A stretch of 42,426 nt of DNA from positions 1-42,426 of IMG/VR virus record IMGVR_UViG_3300030451_003752. The stretch is one strand, 5' to 3'. Of the stretch, positions 18,921-27,185 are shown piece after piece. A program made the translations under genes and the position numbers. Position 1 is the stretch's first letter, and each line of letters starts with the position of its first letter. The stretch comes from a virus. The notes under the pieces were generated by a model, which saw nothing but the letters and a program-made list of their open reading frames with translations, did not search any database and had not been told where the DNA came from.

Positions 18921-19458
18921 ATTTAACAGTTATAAATTTAGTTAATACTCTATATAATCTTTCACCATCAACAATAAATTCATATTTACCGCCTGGAGCA
19001 AAACCAACTAAATCACCAACATTAATATTTTCAAGGTGTTTATTTGAATATTTAACAATACCACGAAATGGTATTTCTTTTTCTAAAACATTATTTGATT
19101 CAATTGGCTTAAGAAAGCAATAGTCTTTAGGTGCATTCCATTCATTGTTTCTTTTATACAAAAATAGCTGGTCTTGATTTACAAAATATTTATTGTCTTC
19201 CCAATAACCTTTACTATTTTTTTCTTCACCTTTTGCATTATACCATCTTCTAAAAACATTATGATGTACTATAACTTCGTCACCAACTTTTATTTCAGTA
19301 GATTGTAATTTAGGTACAGCTAAAACTATTCCTACACGACTAACATATCGATGATCAGATATTTCTGAATTTAATATCAGCTCTTTATCACCGATTTGTT
19401 TTGTATTGTCGTATCTTTTGTTTTTTGGCTTAACTATAAAATTAAATAAACTTTGCAT
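18874..19458 (-). CDS. Twin GroES-like beta-barrel protein (194 aa)
   Basis: Two halves each show a GroES-like barrel pattern. The first has VGIVLAVP followed by IKVGDEVIVHHNVFR and DQLFLYKR. The second has RGIVKYSN followed by NVGDLVGFAP, then EFIVDGERLYRVL and a closing strand. The VGD-hydrophobic motif followed by a DGExLYRVL-type strand is characteristic of Cpn10 chains. No mobile loop with a GGIVL-type motif is visible, so binding to GroEL cannot be claimed. It could be a structural or assembly protein that reuses the fold. It lies three genes downstream of the glycosyltransferase-like gene and just upstream of the terminase genes. Confidence 0.6.
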   Translation of the reverse strand: MQSLFNFIVKPKNKRYDNTKQIGDKELILNSEISDHRYVSRVGIVLAVPKLQSTEIKVGDEVIVHHNVFRRWYNAKGEEKNSKGYWEDNKYFVNQDQLFLYKRNNEWNAPKDYCFLKPIESNNVLEKEIPFRGIVKYSNKHLENINVGDLVGFAPGGKYEFIVDGERLYRVLTKFITVKYERQGNEKEYNPSWT

Positions 19459-19676
19459 TAATATTCTAAGTTATATTCAACAGCTATAGCCATATTTTTA
19501 TTAAAATCTTTCCATGGTAAAACTTCTTTACCCTTTTTAATAAATACTGAAAACTTATCTTGTTCTTCAATTATATTGCATATAGTGTGCCCGCCATATA
19601 CTTCTTGCCCTACGGAATAGTGCATGGCATCGTTTTTATAGTCTCGTCCAATACTAATTTTTCTTACTAGAGACAT
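19458..19676 (-). CDS. Conserved small phage protein (72 aa)
   Basis: The protein starts MSLVRKISIGRDYKNDAMHY and contains VGQEVYGGHTICNI. It is beta-rich with several charged residues, and ends VEYNLEY. I recognise the pattern as a small protein recurrent near structural genes of marine phages but know no function. Its start overlaps the 3' end of nothing upstream (6-base gap); its stop overlaps the ATG of the 194-aa gene by one base. Confidence 0.65.
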   Translation of the reverse strand: MSLVRKISIGRDYKNDAMHYSVGQEVYGGHTICNIIEEQDKFSVFIKKGKEVLPWKDFNKNMAIAVEYNLEY

Positions 19677-19682
19677 TTTATT

Positions 19683-19946
19683 TTATTTTTCTAAATTATA
19701 TTCTATTTTTCCAGTTCTAACATCAATATTAGCTTCTCCATATTTTTCTTTTAAACCAACTTGAAAATCTTTCAAATCCGCTTGAACCATAGTTAAAGCA
19801 TGTAAAACTTGATGTTTTTGCGTTTCTAAATTACCAACCTGTACAGTTCCATTATTAATTTTTTGTACAAATTCTTGTAATACTTGTAATTCTTCTTTTG
19901 TTACTTCTTTAGCAACTGGTGCTTTTTTCTTATAAGTTTTTCCCAT
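19683..19946 (-). CDS. Small coiled-coil protein (87 aa)
   Basis: A basic N-terminus (MGKTYKKKAPVAKE) precedes a heptad-like helical region (TKEELQVLQEFVQKINN, then QVLHALTMVQADLKDFQ). The end is an extended segment with NIDVRTGKIEYNLEK. This layout is common for small proteins of marine phage late regions. A coiled-coil homo-oligomer is likely; the role is unknown. Confidence 0.65.
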   Translation of the reverse strand: MGKTYKKKAPVAKEVTKEELQVLQEFVQKINNGTVQVGNLETQKHQVLHALTMVQADLKDFQVGLKEKYGEANIDVRTGKIEYNLEK

Positions 19947-19960
19947 AATATTTAATTTAA

Positions 19961-20848
19961 TTATTTTTTATCAGTAAGAAACCAATTTTTATATGTTTCT
20001 CTTTTAGCGCATATATAATCTATATACTTATCAACTTTTTCTTTCCAGTTTTTATCAACTTCAGGATTTATAATACCTGACTTATAACTTGAAAATGTTT
20101 TGTTAATATATTGTTTTGCATTTTTTTGATGCATTAATAAATGATTATTAATACAATAAAAAGATCCTTGCTGTATATTATTCCATACATCAATAGGTTC
20201 AGTGTTTTTACCTGAAACTATACCGTATAAACAACTTTCACTAATATGAGTTGTATATACACCTTTAGCTTTTTGTAAATAATAATACATGTTTATATCT
20301 CTTGGTAATATATTATCTTCCCCAAAAAAATCTTTTAGTTCACCTATAATCTGATGTGTTGTAATAGGATGTGGTTTAAAATAAACATTATCACCATGCA
20401 GTCTTGATATATATTTTAATCTATTTAAACATACGTTCTCACGTACTTTATTAGATCCTGGTAAAACTACTAAATAATCTTTAGGGGGATATTTGTCATA
20501 CAACTCTTTCCTATCTTCATATTTATTAGCTTTATTATCTACAATTCTATTTATAAACCAAGATGAATAATCAACAATTTCATTATTATCGTATAATGCA
20601 TCAATCATTTGTTCATTCCTAATTTTATAATTAAGAGGCTGTAAATAAAAACATCCTGCATACTCTGTGTATGCCATTGTTTTAAAATATGGCATTTCTT
20701 CTGCCATAACATCGTAGCTATGTTCTAAGCCATTTTCGCCACATTTTCTAAGCACATAACCTTCAACTGCTTCAAGGTTATATAATCCTTTAGATTTTTT
20801 AAGCGGCCCGATTCTTTTATCAAGCTCCGCTTTATTAAACATTTCCAT
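19961..20848 (-). CDS. Putative GT-B-like glycosyltransferase
   Basis: The protein has 295 aa. The central part has DYLVVLPGSNKVRENV, a Rossmann-type strand and loop. It is followed by NVYFKPHPITTHQIIGEL, then ILPRDINMYYYLQKAKGVYT and SESCLYGIVSGKNTEPIDVW. KPHP, a helix, and SExxLYGIxxGK...PID fit the nucleotide-sugar side of GT-B enzymes of the CDP-glycerol/capsule-transferase kind. It lies 52 bases downstream of two Thr/Ser-rich fibre-like genes and a methyltransferase-like gene. Modification of those fibres is a reasonable hypothesis. An alternative is modification of host surface glycans. Confidence 0.6.
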   Translation of the reverse strand: MEMFNKAELDKRIGPLKKSKGLYNLEAVEGYVLRKCGENGLEHSYDVMAEEMPYFKTMAYTEYAGCFYLQPLNYKIRNEQMIDALYDNNEIVDYSSWFINRIVDNKANKYEDRKELYDKYPPKDYLVVLPGSNKVRENVCLNRLKYISRLHGDNVYFKPHPITTHQIIGELKDFFGEDNILPRDINMYYYLQKAKGVYTTHISESCLYGIVSGKNTEPIDVWNNIQQGSFYCINNHLLMHQKNAKQYINKTFSSYKSGIINPEVDKNWKEKVDKYIDYICAKRETYKNWFLTDKK

Positions 20849-20900
20849 AAAATTTGATTTAATTTAACATATTATATTAATTACATGCTTTTATGTAATA

Positions 20901-22361
20901 CTAACTTCTTGGATGATGCACCGTTGAACCTGGTTGATGTGCAACTGTTGATGGACTATACCAAGTTGTTTGCGTTTGTACTGTTGTATTAAATGTCGTA
21001 GTATAAACTGTTGTTGTGCTAAACGTTGTCGTTGTGCTTGTTGACGTGTTATACGTTGTCGTTGTACTTGTTGACGTATTATATGTTGTTGTTGTAGCTT
21101 TTGATGTATTAAACGTCGTTGTTGTACTCTTGCTAGTTTCGTAAGCAGTTGTTGTATTTCTAGACGTACTAACAGTTGTATTAAACGTTGTTATTGTAGC
21201 AGTAGACGTATTAAAAGTTGTTGTTGTCGACTTGCTTGTTGAAAACGTCGTTGTCGTTGATCTAGTTGTTGACACGGTAGTATTAAACGTCGTTGTTGTT
21301 GCTGTGGACGTATTAAAGGTAGTAGTCGTGGCTCTAGTTGTTGAAAAAGTTGTAGACGTACTAATACTTGTTGGTACTGTTGTTCCAAATGTTGTAGTCG
21401 TTGATCTACTAGTGTTAAACGTAGTTGTTGTTGACCTTGTAGTCGCAAACGTAGTAGTGGTACTTTTGCTTGTTATTGTACTAGTATTAAAGGTTGTTGT
21501 CGTAGTATATAAAGTTGTTGTACTTCTTGATTCCGCTGTAGACTTAGAAGTTGCAAAAGTTGTAGTCGTAGACTTAGTTGTTAACTTACTTGTGCTAAAA
21601 GTTGTAGTTGTAGCTGTACTAGTATTAAATACTGTAGTTGTTGCATATGTTGTATTAAACGTCGTTGTTGTACTTTTTGATGTTACAGTACTTGTGTTAA
21701 ATGTGGTTGTAGTAGTAGTACTTGTATTAAACGTTGTTGTTGTTGCATAAGTTGTATTAAAAGTAGTCGTAGTACTCCTTGATGTTACCGTGCTTGTATT
21801 AAACGTTGTTGATGTCGTATATACAGTAGTGGTAGTTCTAGATTTAGTTGTATTTCTAGATGTAGCAAAAGTTGTTGTAGTGCTTCTAGTCGTGCTTCTA
21901 CTGGTATTATATGTTGTTGTTCTAGACGTGGCGAACGTAGTTGTTGTAGATTTACTTGTTACTCTACTAGTGTTAAACGTAGTAGTTCTAGACGTGTTAA
22001 ATGTTGTAGTCGTAGACTTAGATGTTATTGTGCTAGTATTAAAGGTTGTTGTTGTTGACCTACTAGTATTGTATGTAGTTATTGTTGTTGTACTTGTAGC
22101 TGTACTTTTAGATGTATTTCTACTTGTGTTAAAATAACTTGTATATGTAGTTGTAGTACTTTTACTAGTATTAAAAGAAGTTGTGGTGCTTTTACTAGTA
22201 TTATATGTCGTTGTTCTACTTGTATTAAAAGACGTACCATATACAGTAACATAAGTTGTTGCCGTAGACGTATTATAGCTAGTTGTGTAACTGGTATTAT
22301 AACTAGTTGTATAACTAGTTGTATACGTAGTATTATACGTAGTAGTAGTATTTGGTACCAT
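20901..22361 (-). CDS. Thr/Ser-rich repeat protein (486 aa)
   Basis: Almost the whole protein is built from ~10-residue units of the type STTTTFNTSK, with Phe/Tyr at one position and N-T-S in most units. The first ~60 residues are Tyr-rich variants (YNTSYTTSYNT). The end leaves the repeat with WYSPSTVAHQPGSTVHHP. No signal peptide or enzyme motif is visible. Codons for the same residues vary, so the repeat is kept at protein level. The composition is mucin-like and would suit an elongated beta-structured fibre or a glycan display surface. It follows the methyltransferase-like gene with a one-base overlap. Confidence 0.8.
   Translation of the reverse strand: MVPNTTTTYNTTYTTSYTTSYNTSYTTSYNTSTATTYVTVYGTSFNTSRTTTYNTSKSTTTSFNTSKSTTTTYTSYFNTSRNTSKSTATSTTTITTYNTSRSTTTTFNTSTITSKSTTTTFNTSRTTTFNTSRVTSKSTTTTFATSRTTTYNTSRSTTRSTTTTFATSRNTTKSRTTTTVYTTSTTFNTSTVTSRSTTTTFNTTYATTTTFNTSTTTTTTFNTSTVTSKSTTTTFNTTYATTTVFNTSTATTTTFSTSKLTTKSTTTTFATSKSTAESRSTTTLYTTTTTFNTSTITSKSTTTTFATTRSTTTTFNTSRSTTTTFGTTVPTSISTSTTFSTTRATTTTFNTSTATTTTFNTTVSTTRSTTTTFSTSKSTTTTFNTSTATITTFNTTVSTSRNTTTAYETSKSTTTTFNTSKATTTTYNTSTSTTTTYNTSTSTTTTFSTTTVYTTTFNTTVQTQTTWYSPSTVAHQPGSTVHHPRS
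20980..22340 (-). repeat. Degenerate tandem repeat encoding the STTTTFNTS units
   Basis: The plus strand reads as G/T-rich, GTTGTTGT-like DNA and the coding strand as A/C-rich, so the two strands are strongly asymmetric. Unit length is mostly 30 bases, with some shorter units. Third positions of Thr codons vary from unit to unit. Confidence 0.75.
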
Positions 22362-22930
22362 TAACTTATTGTTTCACCTGATATAGGTATTATTATTTTA
22401 CCACCCGCCTTTAAATGGCTGCTGTAATGATTAGTTAAATTTGTTTTATTATCCTGAGTAATATCATCTGGCTCAGCCCATAAATCACATATAATTATAT
22501 CATATGTTTTATTATTTGCAGGAACGTATGTCCATTCATCATGTTTAACTACATTAATATTTGAATTTATCCAGTTTACATGATCGACTAATGATGTGTT
22601 AGATTCAACAACATCTATAGAGGTTATTGATTTATTATTATAAATATAATCTGGTGTTACACCTAAATGTAAACCTAAATAAAGTATGTCGCCCCATGTT
22701 GCATTATCATATTGCGCTTTTGTTAAATCCCATCCACATGTATCACAATCGCCCACATATATTTTAGCTTCTATTTCTGTATTATATTTTATAAATATTA
22801 AATCAGATTTTTTTGTATAAGAAGATATTTGATAAGTTTCTGTAGCGCTGCTATATTTTACAACTTTTTGTATTATAAAATTTGATGTATTTGCGTCTAT
22901 TACATTGCTTTCGTTAAAATAAGTGCTCAT
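22361..22930 (-). CDS. SAM-dependent methyltransferase-like protein (Rossmann fold)
   Basis: The protein has 189 aa. The pattern WGDILYLGLHLG (motif I) is followed by SITSIDVVE (acidic end of strand two), then YDIIICDLW (motif II) and LKAGGKIIIPI (motif III). This strand order is that of class I methyltransferases and spermidine-synthase-like proteins. The glycine loop is GLHLG rather than GxGxG, so activity is uncertain. Two CxxC-forming cysteines (CDTCGW) lie at about residues 60-63. It sits between two Thr/Ser-repeat genes, whose products are the obvious candidate substrates. Confidence 0.6.
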   Translation of the reverse strand: MSTYFNESNVIDANTSNFIIQKVVKYSSATETYQISSYTKKSDLIFIKYNTEIEAKIYVGDCDTCGWDLTKAQYDNATWGDILYLGLHLGVTPDYIYNNKSITSIDVVESNTSLVDHVNWINSNINVVKHDEWTYVPANNKTYDIIICDLWAEPDDITQDNKTNLTNHYSSHLKAGGKIIIPISGETIS

Positions 22931-22932
22931 AA

Positions 22933-24852
22933 TTAAATTTGTTTAAATTCTACATCAATTTCTTTCATTGTATAATGAACCCATTTATATCCATTAAAAT
23001 TAATTACAGCTCCATCAATATGTTCTATTTCATCAGCCATAACACCTTGCCATAAACCTTTACCATATTTTTCATCTTTAAATTTAAACGAATATATATT
23101 TATTCCGTTAGAAGATACCCCAATTAGTTTAATATCTTTTTTCAATCTTCTATCTGAGAATCCACCTCCACCACATGTATCAAGAGAAATCACGCCTCCA
23201 GAACCACCACTAATTCTATATCTATGTGATGGACTAAAGCCTGCAACATTCGAAGCTCCATACCACCCATCACTTGGCGATGCAGTTCCGCTTGAATTTG
23301 TATATACAAAACTACTTGTTTGTGGTAATCCACTAGAAACATTTGATCCATAATACGTGTTTGAAATAAACTCATTACACACAAAATTAAAGTTACTTAA
23401 ACCTGTAGATCCGAAAGATGTTAAAGAAGATGTAGTACTTGTTGATCTACTAGTTGATCTACTAGTTACCCTGCTTGTACCCCTACTTGTTCCTTTGGTT
23501 GTTGTTCTACTTGTTCCTTTACTTGTTACTCTACTAGTGTTTTTATAAGTATTTCTACTCGTAACATATGTTGTTGTTCTAGATGTATTGAATGTAGTTG
23601 TAGTTGACCTACTAGTTCCAAATGTAGTTGTAGTTGACTTAGATGTAACTACACCTGTACTAAACGTTGTTACATAAACTGTTGATGTTCCATATACAGT
23701 TGTTGTTGATCTACTTGTAGCAAAAGTTGTTGTAGTAGTTCTTGATGTACTAAAAGTTGTTGTATAAACCGTCGTTGTAGATCTACTTGTAGCAAAAGTT
23801 GTCGTTCTACTGGTTGGGAATGTTGTTGTATACGTTGTAGTTGTAATAGTACTTGTGTTAAACGTTGTTGTTCTAGATGTATTATAAGTAGTGGTAAATA
23901 CAGTTACTGTTGATGTACTAGTATTAAATGTTGTACTAACCACATATACTGTTGTTGTACTTCTACTTTCTGTTGTATTTTTACTAGTATTAAACGTAGT
24001 TGTATAAGCAGTAGTTGTAGATCTTGAAGTACTTCTAGTTTCTTGTGTTGATCTTGATGTAGCAAATGTTGTTGTTGTACTTCTGCTTGTATTGAACGTG
24101 GTTGTATATACAGTAGTCGTAGATTTAGATGTGCTTCTAGTTTCCTGTGTTGATCTGCTAGTTGAAAACGTTGTGGTCGTGCTTCTAGTTGTATTAAAAG
24201 TTGTTGTATATTGAGTAACAGTTGAAGTACTTGTATTAAACGTAGTTGTTGTTGTATATAACGTAGTTGTGCTTCTACTTTCAGCAGTTGACCTAGTTGT
24301 TGCAAACGTGGTTGTATATGCTGTAGTTGTATTTGTACTCGTGTTAAATGTAGTAGTAGTAGATTTAGACGTAGAAAACGTAGTCGTTGTAGATTTACTA
24401 GTTGCTGTAGTAGTATTATATACAGTAATAGTATTTGTACTAGTATTGAATGTAGTCGTAGTAGATCTAGTTGTTGAAAATGTAGTTGTTGTAGATCTTG
24501 ACGTTGCTGTACTAGTATTAAATGTTGTAACAGTAGCTGTAGATGTGTTAAATGTAGTAGTAGTACTTCTTGATGTACTAAAGGTAGTTGTAGTACTTCT
24601 TGTTGTGGCTGTACTTGTATTAAATGTAGTTACTGTAGATGTACTTGTGTTAAAAGTTGTTGTAGTACTTCTTGTTGTATTGAATGTGGTCGTGGTAGAT
24701 TTAGATGTACTAAATGTTGTAGTAGTAGATCTAGATGTGGCAAATGTAGTATTAGTCGATCTAGTTGTATTAGTCGACTTACTTGTATTCTTGCTTGTAG
24801 ATCTTGTTGTAGCAGTGTTCCAAAAATCTATTCTTGACCATATCCACTTCAT
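22933..24852 (-). CDS. Thr/Ser-repeat tail fibre with Cys module and S74 chaperone tail (639 aa)
   Basis: Residues ~12-460 are Thr/Ser-rich repeats like those of the 486-aa protein (STTTTFNTS and shorter forms), with a Gly/Arg-rich stretch near the end (KGTSRTTTKGTSRGTSRVTS). Next comes a Cys-bracketed module (NFVCNEF, then FVYTNSSGT, ending SLDTCG). The last ~75 residues start at FSDRRLKKDI (Ser566), continue with INIYSFKFK and GVMADEI, and form an S74-type chaperone tail. In that family the tail is cut off just before the Ser after the fibre trimerises. The S74 tail marks this protein, and by association its 486-aa neighbour, as a tail fibre or spike. Confidence 0.85.
   Translation of the reverse strand: MKWIWSRIDFWNTATTRSTSKNTSKSTNTTRSTNTTFATSRSTTTTFSTSKSTTTTFNTTRSTTTTFNTSTSTVTTFNTSTATTRSTTTTFSTSRSTTTTFNTSTATVTTFNTSTATSRSTTTTFSTTRSTTTTFNTSTNTITVYNTTTATSKSTTTTFSTSKSTTTTFNTSTNTTTAYTTTFATTRSTAESRSTTTLYTTTTTFNTSTSTVTQYTTTFNTTRSTTTTFSTSRSTQETRSTSKSTTTVYTTTFNTSRSTTTTFATSRSTQETRSTSRSTTTAYTTTFNTSKNTTESRSTTTVYVVSTTFNTSTSTVTVFTTTYNTSRTTTFNTSTITTTTYTTTFPTSRTTTFATSRSTTTVYTTTFSTSRTTTTTFATSRSTTTVYGTSTVYVTTFSTGVVTSKSTTTTFGTSRSTTTTFNTSRTTTYVTSRNTYKNTSRVTSKGTSRTTTKGTSRGTSRVTSRSTSRSTSTTSSLTSFGSTGLSNFNFVCNEFISNTYYGSNVSSGLPQTSSFVYTNSSGTASPSDGWYGASNVAGFSPSHRYRISGGSGGVISLDTCGGGGFSDRRLKKDIKLIGVSSNGINIYSFKFKDEKYGKGLWQGVMADEIEHIDGAVINFNGYKWVHYTMKEIDVEFKQI
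23430..24830 (-). repeat. Degenerate tandem repeat encoding Thr/Ser units of the 639-aa fibre
   Basis: This is the same low-complexity A/C-rich coding pattern as at 20980-22340, with units such as TTTTFNTSR and TTTTFATSR, some shortened to TTTVYTTTF. The long Val/Leu open frames on the opposite strand are by-products of the repeat. Confidence 0.75.
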
Positions 24853-24863
24853 CTAATTATGTT

Positions 24864-25238
24864 TTATGGTTGAGGATAACCGCCAAAGTCTCCTACATAG
24901 TTTACTAGTACTTTATCTGCCGCTGCAATAAAATATGTTAATACAGCAAGTTTACTTGCAGTTGTATTGAAAGATATTGTTGAACCCCCTGGTGTATAAG
25001 CTGTAGCTGGTAATTCAGCCCAACCTAATGAACCAACAGTTCCTGGGTTAGTTATAACAATAGTACCTGCTTTACCAATTTTACTTGCATCTAAATTACT
25101 AAATGCAATTGTATTAGTAGCGTTTTGTGCAGCGATACTATAGTTATTACCGTGTGCATCAAAATCTATAGTATGCGTATTACTTGAATGTGTAATTGCA
25201 ACTAACGGTTGTGTTATATCTAAAGAAAATAATGCCAT
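24864..25238 (-). CDS. Small tail fibre/adhesin protein (124 aa)
   Basis: I start it at the ATG complementary to 25236-25238 (MALFSLDITQPLVAITHSSN). A longer start at 25277 would run through the intergenic hairpin. The pattern NTIAFSNLDASKIGKAGTIV is followed by GTVGSLGWAEL and LAVLTYFIAAADKVL, ending VGDFGGYPQP. It matches the receptor-end domain seen in many phage fibres. It is encoded next to the other fibre genes and after a hairpin. Confidence 0.72.
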   Translation of the reverse strand: MALFSLDITQPLVAITHSSNTHTIDFDAHGNNYSIAAQNATNTIAFSNLDASKIGKAGTIVITNPGTVGSLGWAELPATAYTPGGSTISFNTTASKLAVLTYFIAAADKVLVNYVGDFGGYPQP

Positions 25239-25255
25239 ATAAATATATTTAAATA

Positions 25256-25286
25256 AATACTGACGGTGCTTTCGCACCGCCGTATT
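25256..25286 (-). terminator. Hairpin with GAAA loop after the 627-aa fibre gene
   Basis: On the minus strand CGGTGC-GAAA-GCACCG (25264-25279) is a six-base-pair stem with a GNRA tetraloop. An outer AATAC/GTATT stem (25256-25260 with 25282-25286) encloses it. T-rich sequence follows. The architecture mirrors the hairpin after the capsid gene. Confidence 0.65.
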
Positions 25287-25296
25287 TTAATTGTTA

Positions 25297-27180
25297 TTAT
25301 GAATAAGCTACAGTTCCAGCAGTTGATCCTTTGATTGAAGTAATTAAAACTTCTATATCATTTGAAGGAGCAGCCGCAAAACTTACTTTAATTTTACTTG
25401 TTGATGCAGAATCAGCTTTATCTGTTCTAGCTATATCAGCATATACTTGCTCTTTTGAACTAGAATCAAATAATTGAACAATTACATCTTCAGTGCCTAA
25501 TGAATGCGTAATTTCAGCATATAGGTTAGATGTAAAGTTTGAATCAGAAACATCAATTGTAGCATGTACAGACTTAGCAGCTAATGAATCAGGACTAACA
25601 GCTTTAGTATTATTAGTTCCTGTTTGTACTTCAGCAGCTGAAGCTATAGATAATTGAGTGTTGTTTGTAGTTATAGATCCACCTAATGAAACAGATGTAC
25701 CATCAATTGTAATCGCACTATTAGCAAGTTTTGCATTTGCAATTGAACCAGCTAAGTGTACGTTATCAACTGAACCATCTGTAATATGTTCTGAATCGAT
25801 AGCATCATCAGCAATCTTAGCACCAGTTACAGCATCAGCATTTATCTTTGCAGTAGTTACTGCGTTAGAATCAATTTGTGCTGCAGCTACAGTGTCTAAT
25901 AACGCTAATGCACCTGTTGCAGTTCCGTTAATTGTAATTGCATCAGCTTCTAGAGTTCCGTCAACATCAACGTTTCCAGATATATCTAATGAAGCAGCAA
26001 TTAATTGGTCAACTTGTAAATCTTCATAACTTGATCCAAGTTTTAATTCAAACTTAGGTCCAGTTGTACTATATGTAAATGTTGCATCATCTCCAGAGCC
26101 ACCTTCTAATGTAATACCAGCGCCGTTAACAACAGCAGATGTACTATTACCACTATCAAGTCTTATGTTGTGATCATTAAGATCAACTGTTGTAGAATTT
26201 ACCGTTGTAGTAGTACCTGAAACTTGAAGGTTACCAGTTATTACTATTGTATCACCGCTATCAGTACCAATTACTATGTTTTCATTTGAAGCACCACCAG
26301 AAGATTCTAATGCAGCTAATCTAGTTAATAAGTTTGCGTTAGACACATCGTCATTATCATTAGCTGTCATATCGTTAACAACTAAATCAATAGTTCCATC
26401 ACCATCTTGATAAGTAGCTGCAATTCTTGTTTCTGTGTTACCAGTAAACATTGCACCAACTATATCTTGTACTTGCTCAGTACTTAATTGTGTGTTTGTG
26501 TCCGTTGCTGTAATAGTTAATGTGTCACCTGACATTGCAGTTGTAACATTAGTACCACCAGCAATTGTAAGTGTATCACCTGGTGTTATTGCAGTTGATC
26601 CAGAATCACCAGCTACAGTTGTATCAGATACTACAAAGTCTAAAGTACCGTCAGAATCTTCATAAGTTACTGTAATACCAGTTTCAGTATTTCCAGTTAC
26701 CATTCCACCAACAAAATCTTCAACTTGTTCTTCTGTTAATTGTGTGTTTGGTGTAGTTACTGATCCACCTAATGATATTGCAGATCCATTAATAGTTATA
26801 GAGCTGTTAGCTAATTTAGCATTAGCAATTGAGCCGCCAAGCATTGCATTTGTAATACCAGCAGCTTTAACTCTTACTGTATCAGAGTTTATTTCAAGTG
26901 AGCTATCATCAACATTAACAGCTAAAGAAACTGTTCCTGATGTCCCACCACCTGTTAAACCATCACCGGCTGTTACGCCTTCGATGTCTCCAGTTGCGTC
27001 TGATGTTCCTAATGTTTGCCATTGCGAACCATCATAAAATTTTACTTTATCTACGCCTGTGTCGTAAATAATCTTTCCTTCCACATTAGAGGCAGAAGCT
27101 TCTGTTGTTTTGTGGAGTAAAGCATTTCGCAGCTCTCCTGAACTTCTTAGATCTAAGTGATTTAAAATAGGTATTGCCAT
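25297..27180 (-). CDS. Tail fibre protein (627 aa)
   Basis: The start MAIPILNHLDLRSSGELRNA leads into the KIIYDTGVDKVKFYDGSQWQ pattern seen at the base of many phage fibres. Repeats follow: GDGLTGGGTSG, IANAKLANSSITINGSAISL (twice in similar form) and NTQLTEEQVEDFVGGMV or NTQLSTEQVQDIVGAMF. A middle region with DLNDHNIRLDSGN is another common fibre module. The C-terminal part (AEITHSLGTEDVIVQLFD) is a receptor-end type domain. It shares modules with the 1159-aa fibre at 32860-36339, which implies module exchange or duplication. Confidence 0.85.
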   Translation of the reverse strand: MAIPILNHLDLRSSGELRNALLHKTTEASASNVEGKIIYDTGVDKVKFYDGSQWQTLGTSDATGDIEGVTAGDGLTGGGTSGTVSLAVNVDDSSLEINSDTVRVKAAGITNAMLGGSIANAKLANSSITINGSAISLGGSVTTPNTQLTEEQVEDFVGGMVTGNTETGITVTYEDSDGTLDFVVSDTTVAGDSGSTAITPGDTLTIAGGTNVTTAMSGDTLTITATDTNTQLSTEQVQDIVGAMFTGNTETRIAATYQDGDGTIDLVVNDMTANDNDDVSNANLLTRLAALESSGGASNENIVIGTDSGDTIVITGNLQVSGTTTTVNSTTVDLNDHNIRLDSGNSTSAVVNGAGITLEGGSGDDATFTYSTTGPKFELKLGSSYEDLQVDQLIAASLDISGNVDVDGTLEADAITINGTATGALALLDTVAAAQIDSNAVTTAKINADAVTGAKIADDAIDSEHITDGSVDNVHLAGSIANAKLANSAITIDGTSVSLGGSITTNNTQLSIASAAEVQTGTNNTKAVSPDSLAAKSVHATIDVSDSNFTSNLYAEITHSLGTEDVIVQLFDSSSKEQVYADIARTDKADSASTSKIKVSFAAAPSNDIEVLITSIKGSTAGTVAYS

Positions 27181-27185
27181 TTTTT

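Noticed and set aside
21232-22137. Long plus-strand frames encoding Val/Leu-rich repeats (also 24269-24856)
   Set aside because: They are the exact reverse complement of the Thr/Ser repeat genes, have no credible start context and exist only because the repeat avoids stops.
20980-22340. CRISPR-like look of regularly spaced GTTGTTGT motifs
   Set aside because: There are no constant repeats with unique spacers; the periodicity is coding repeat structure.
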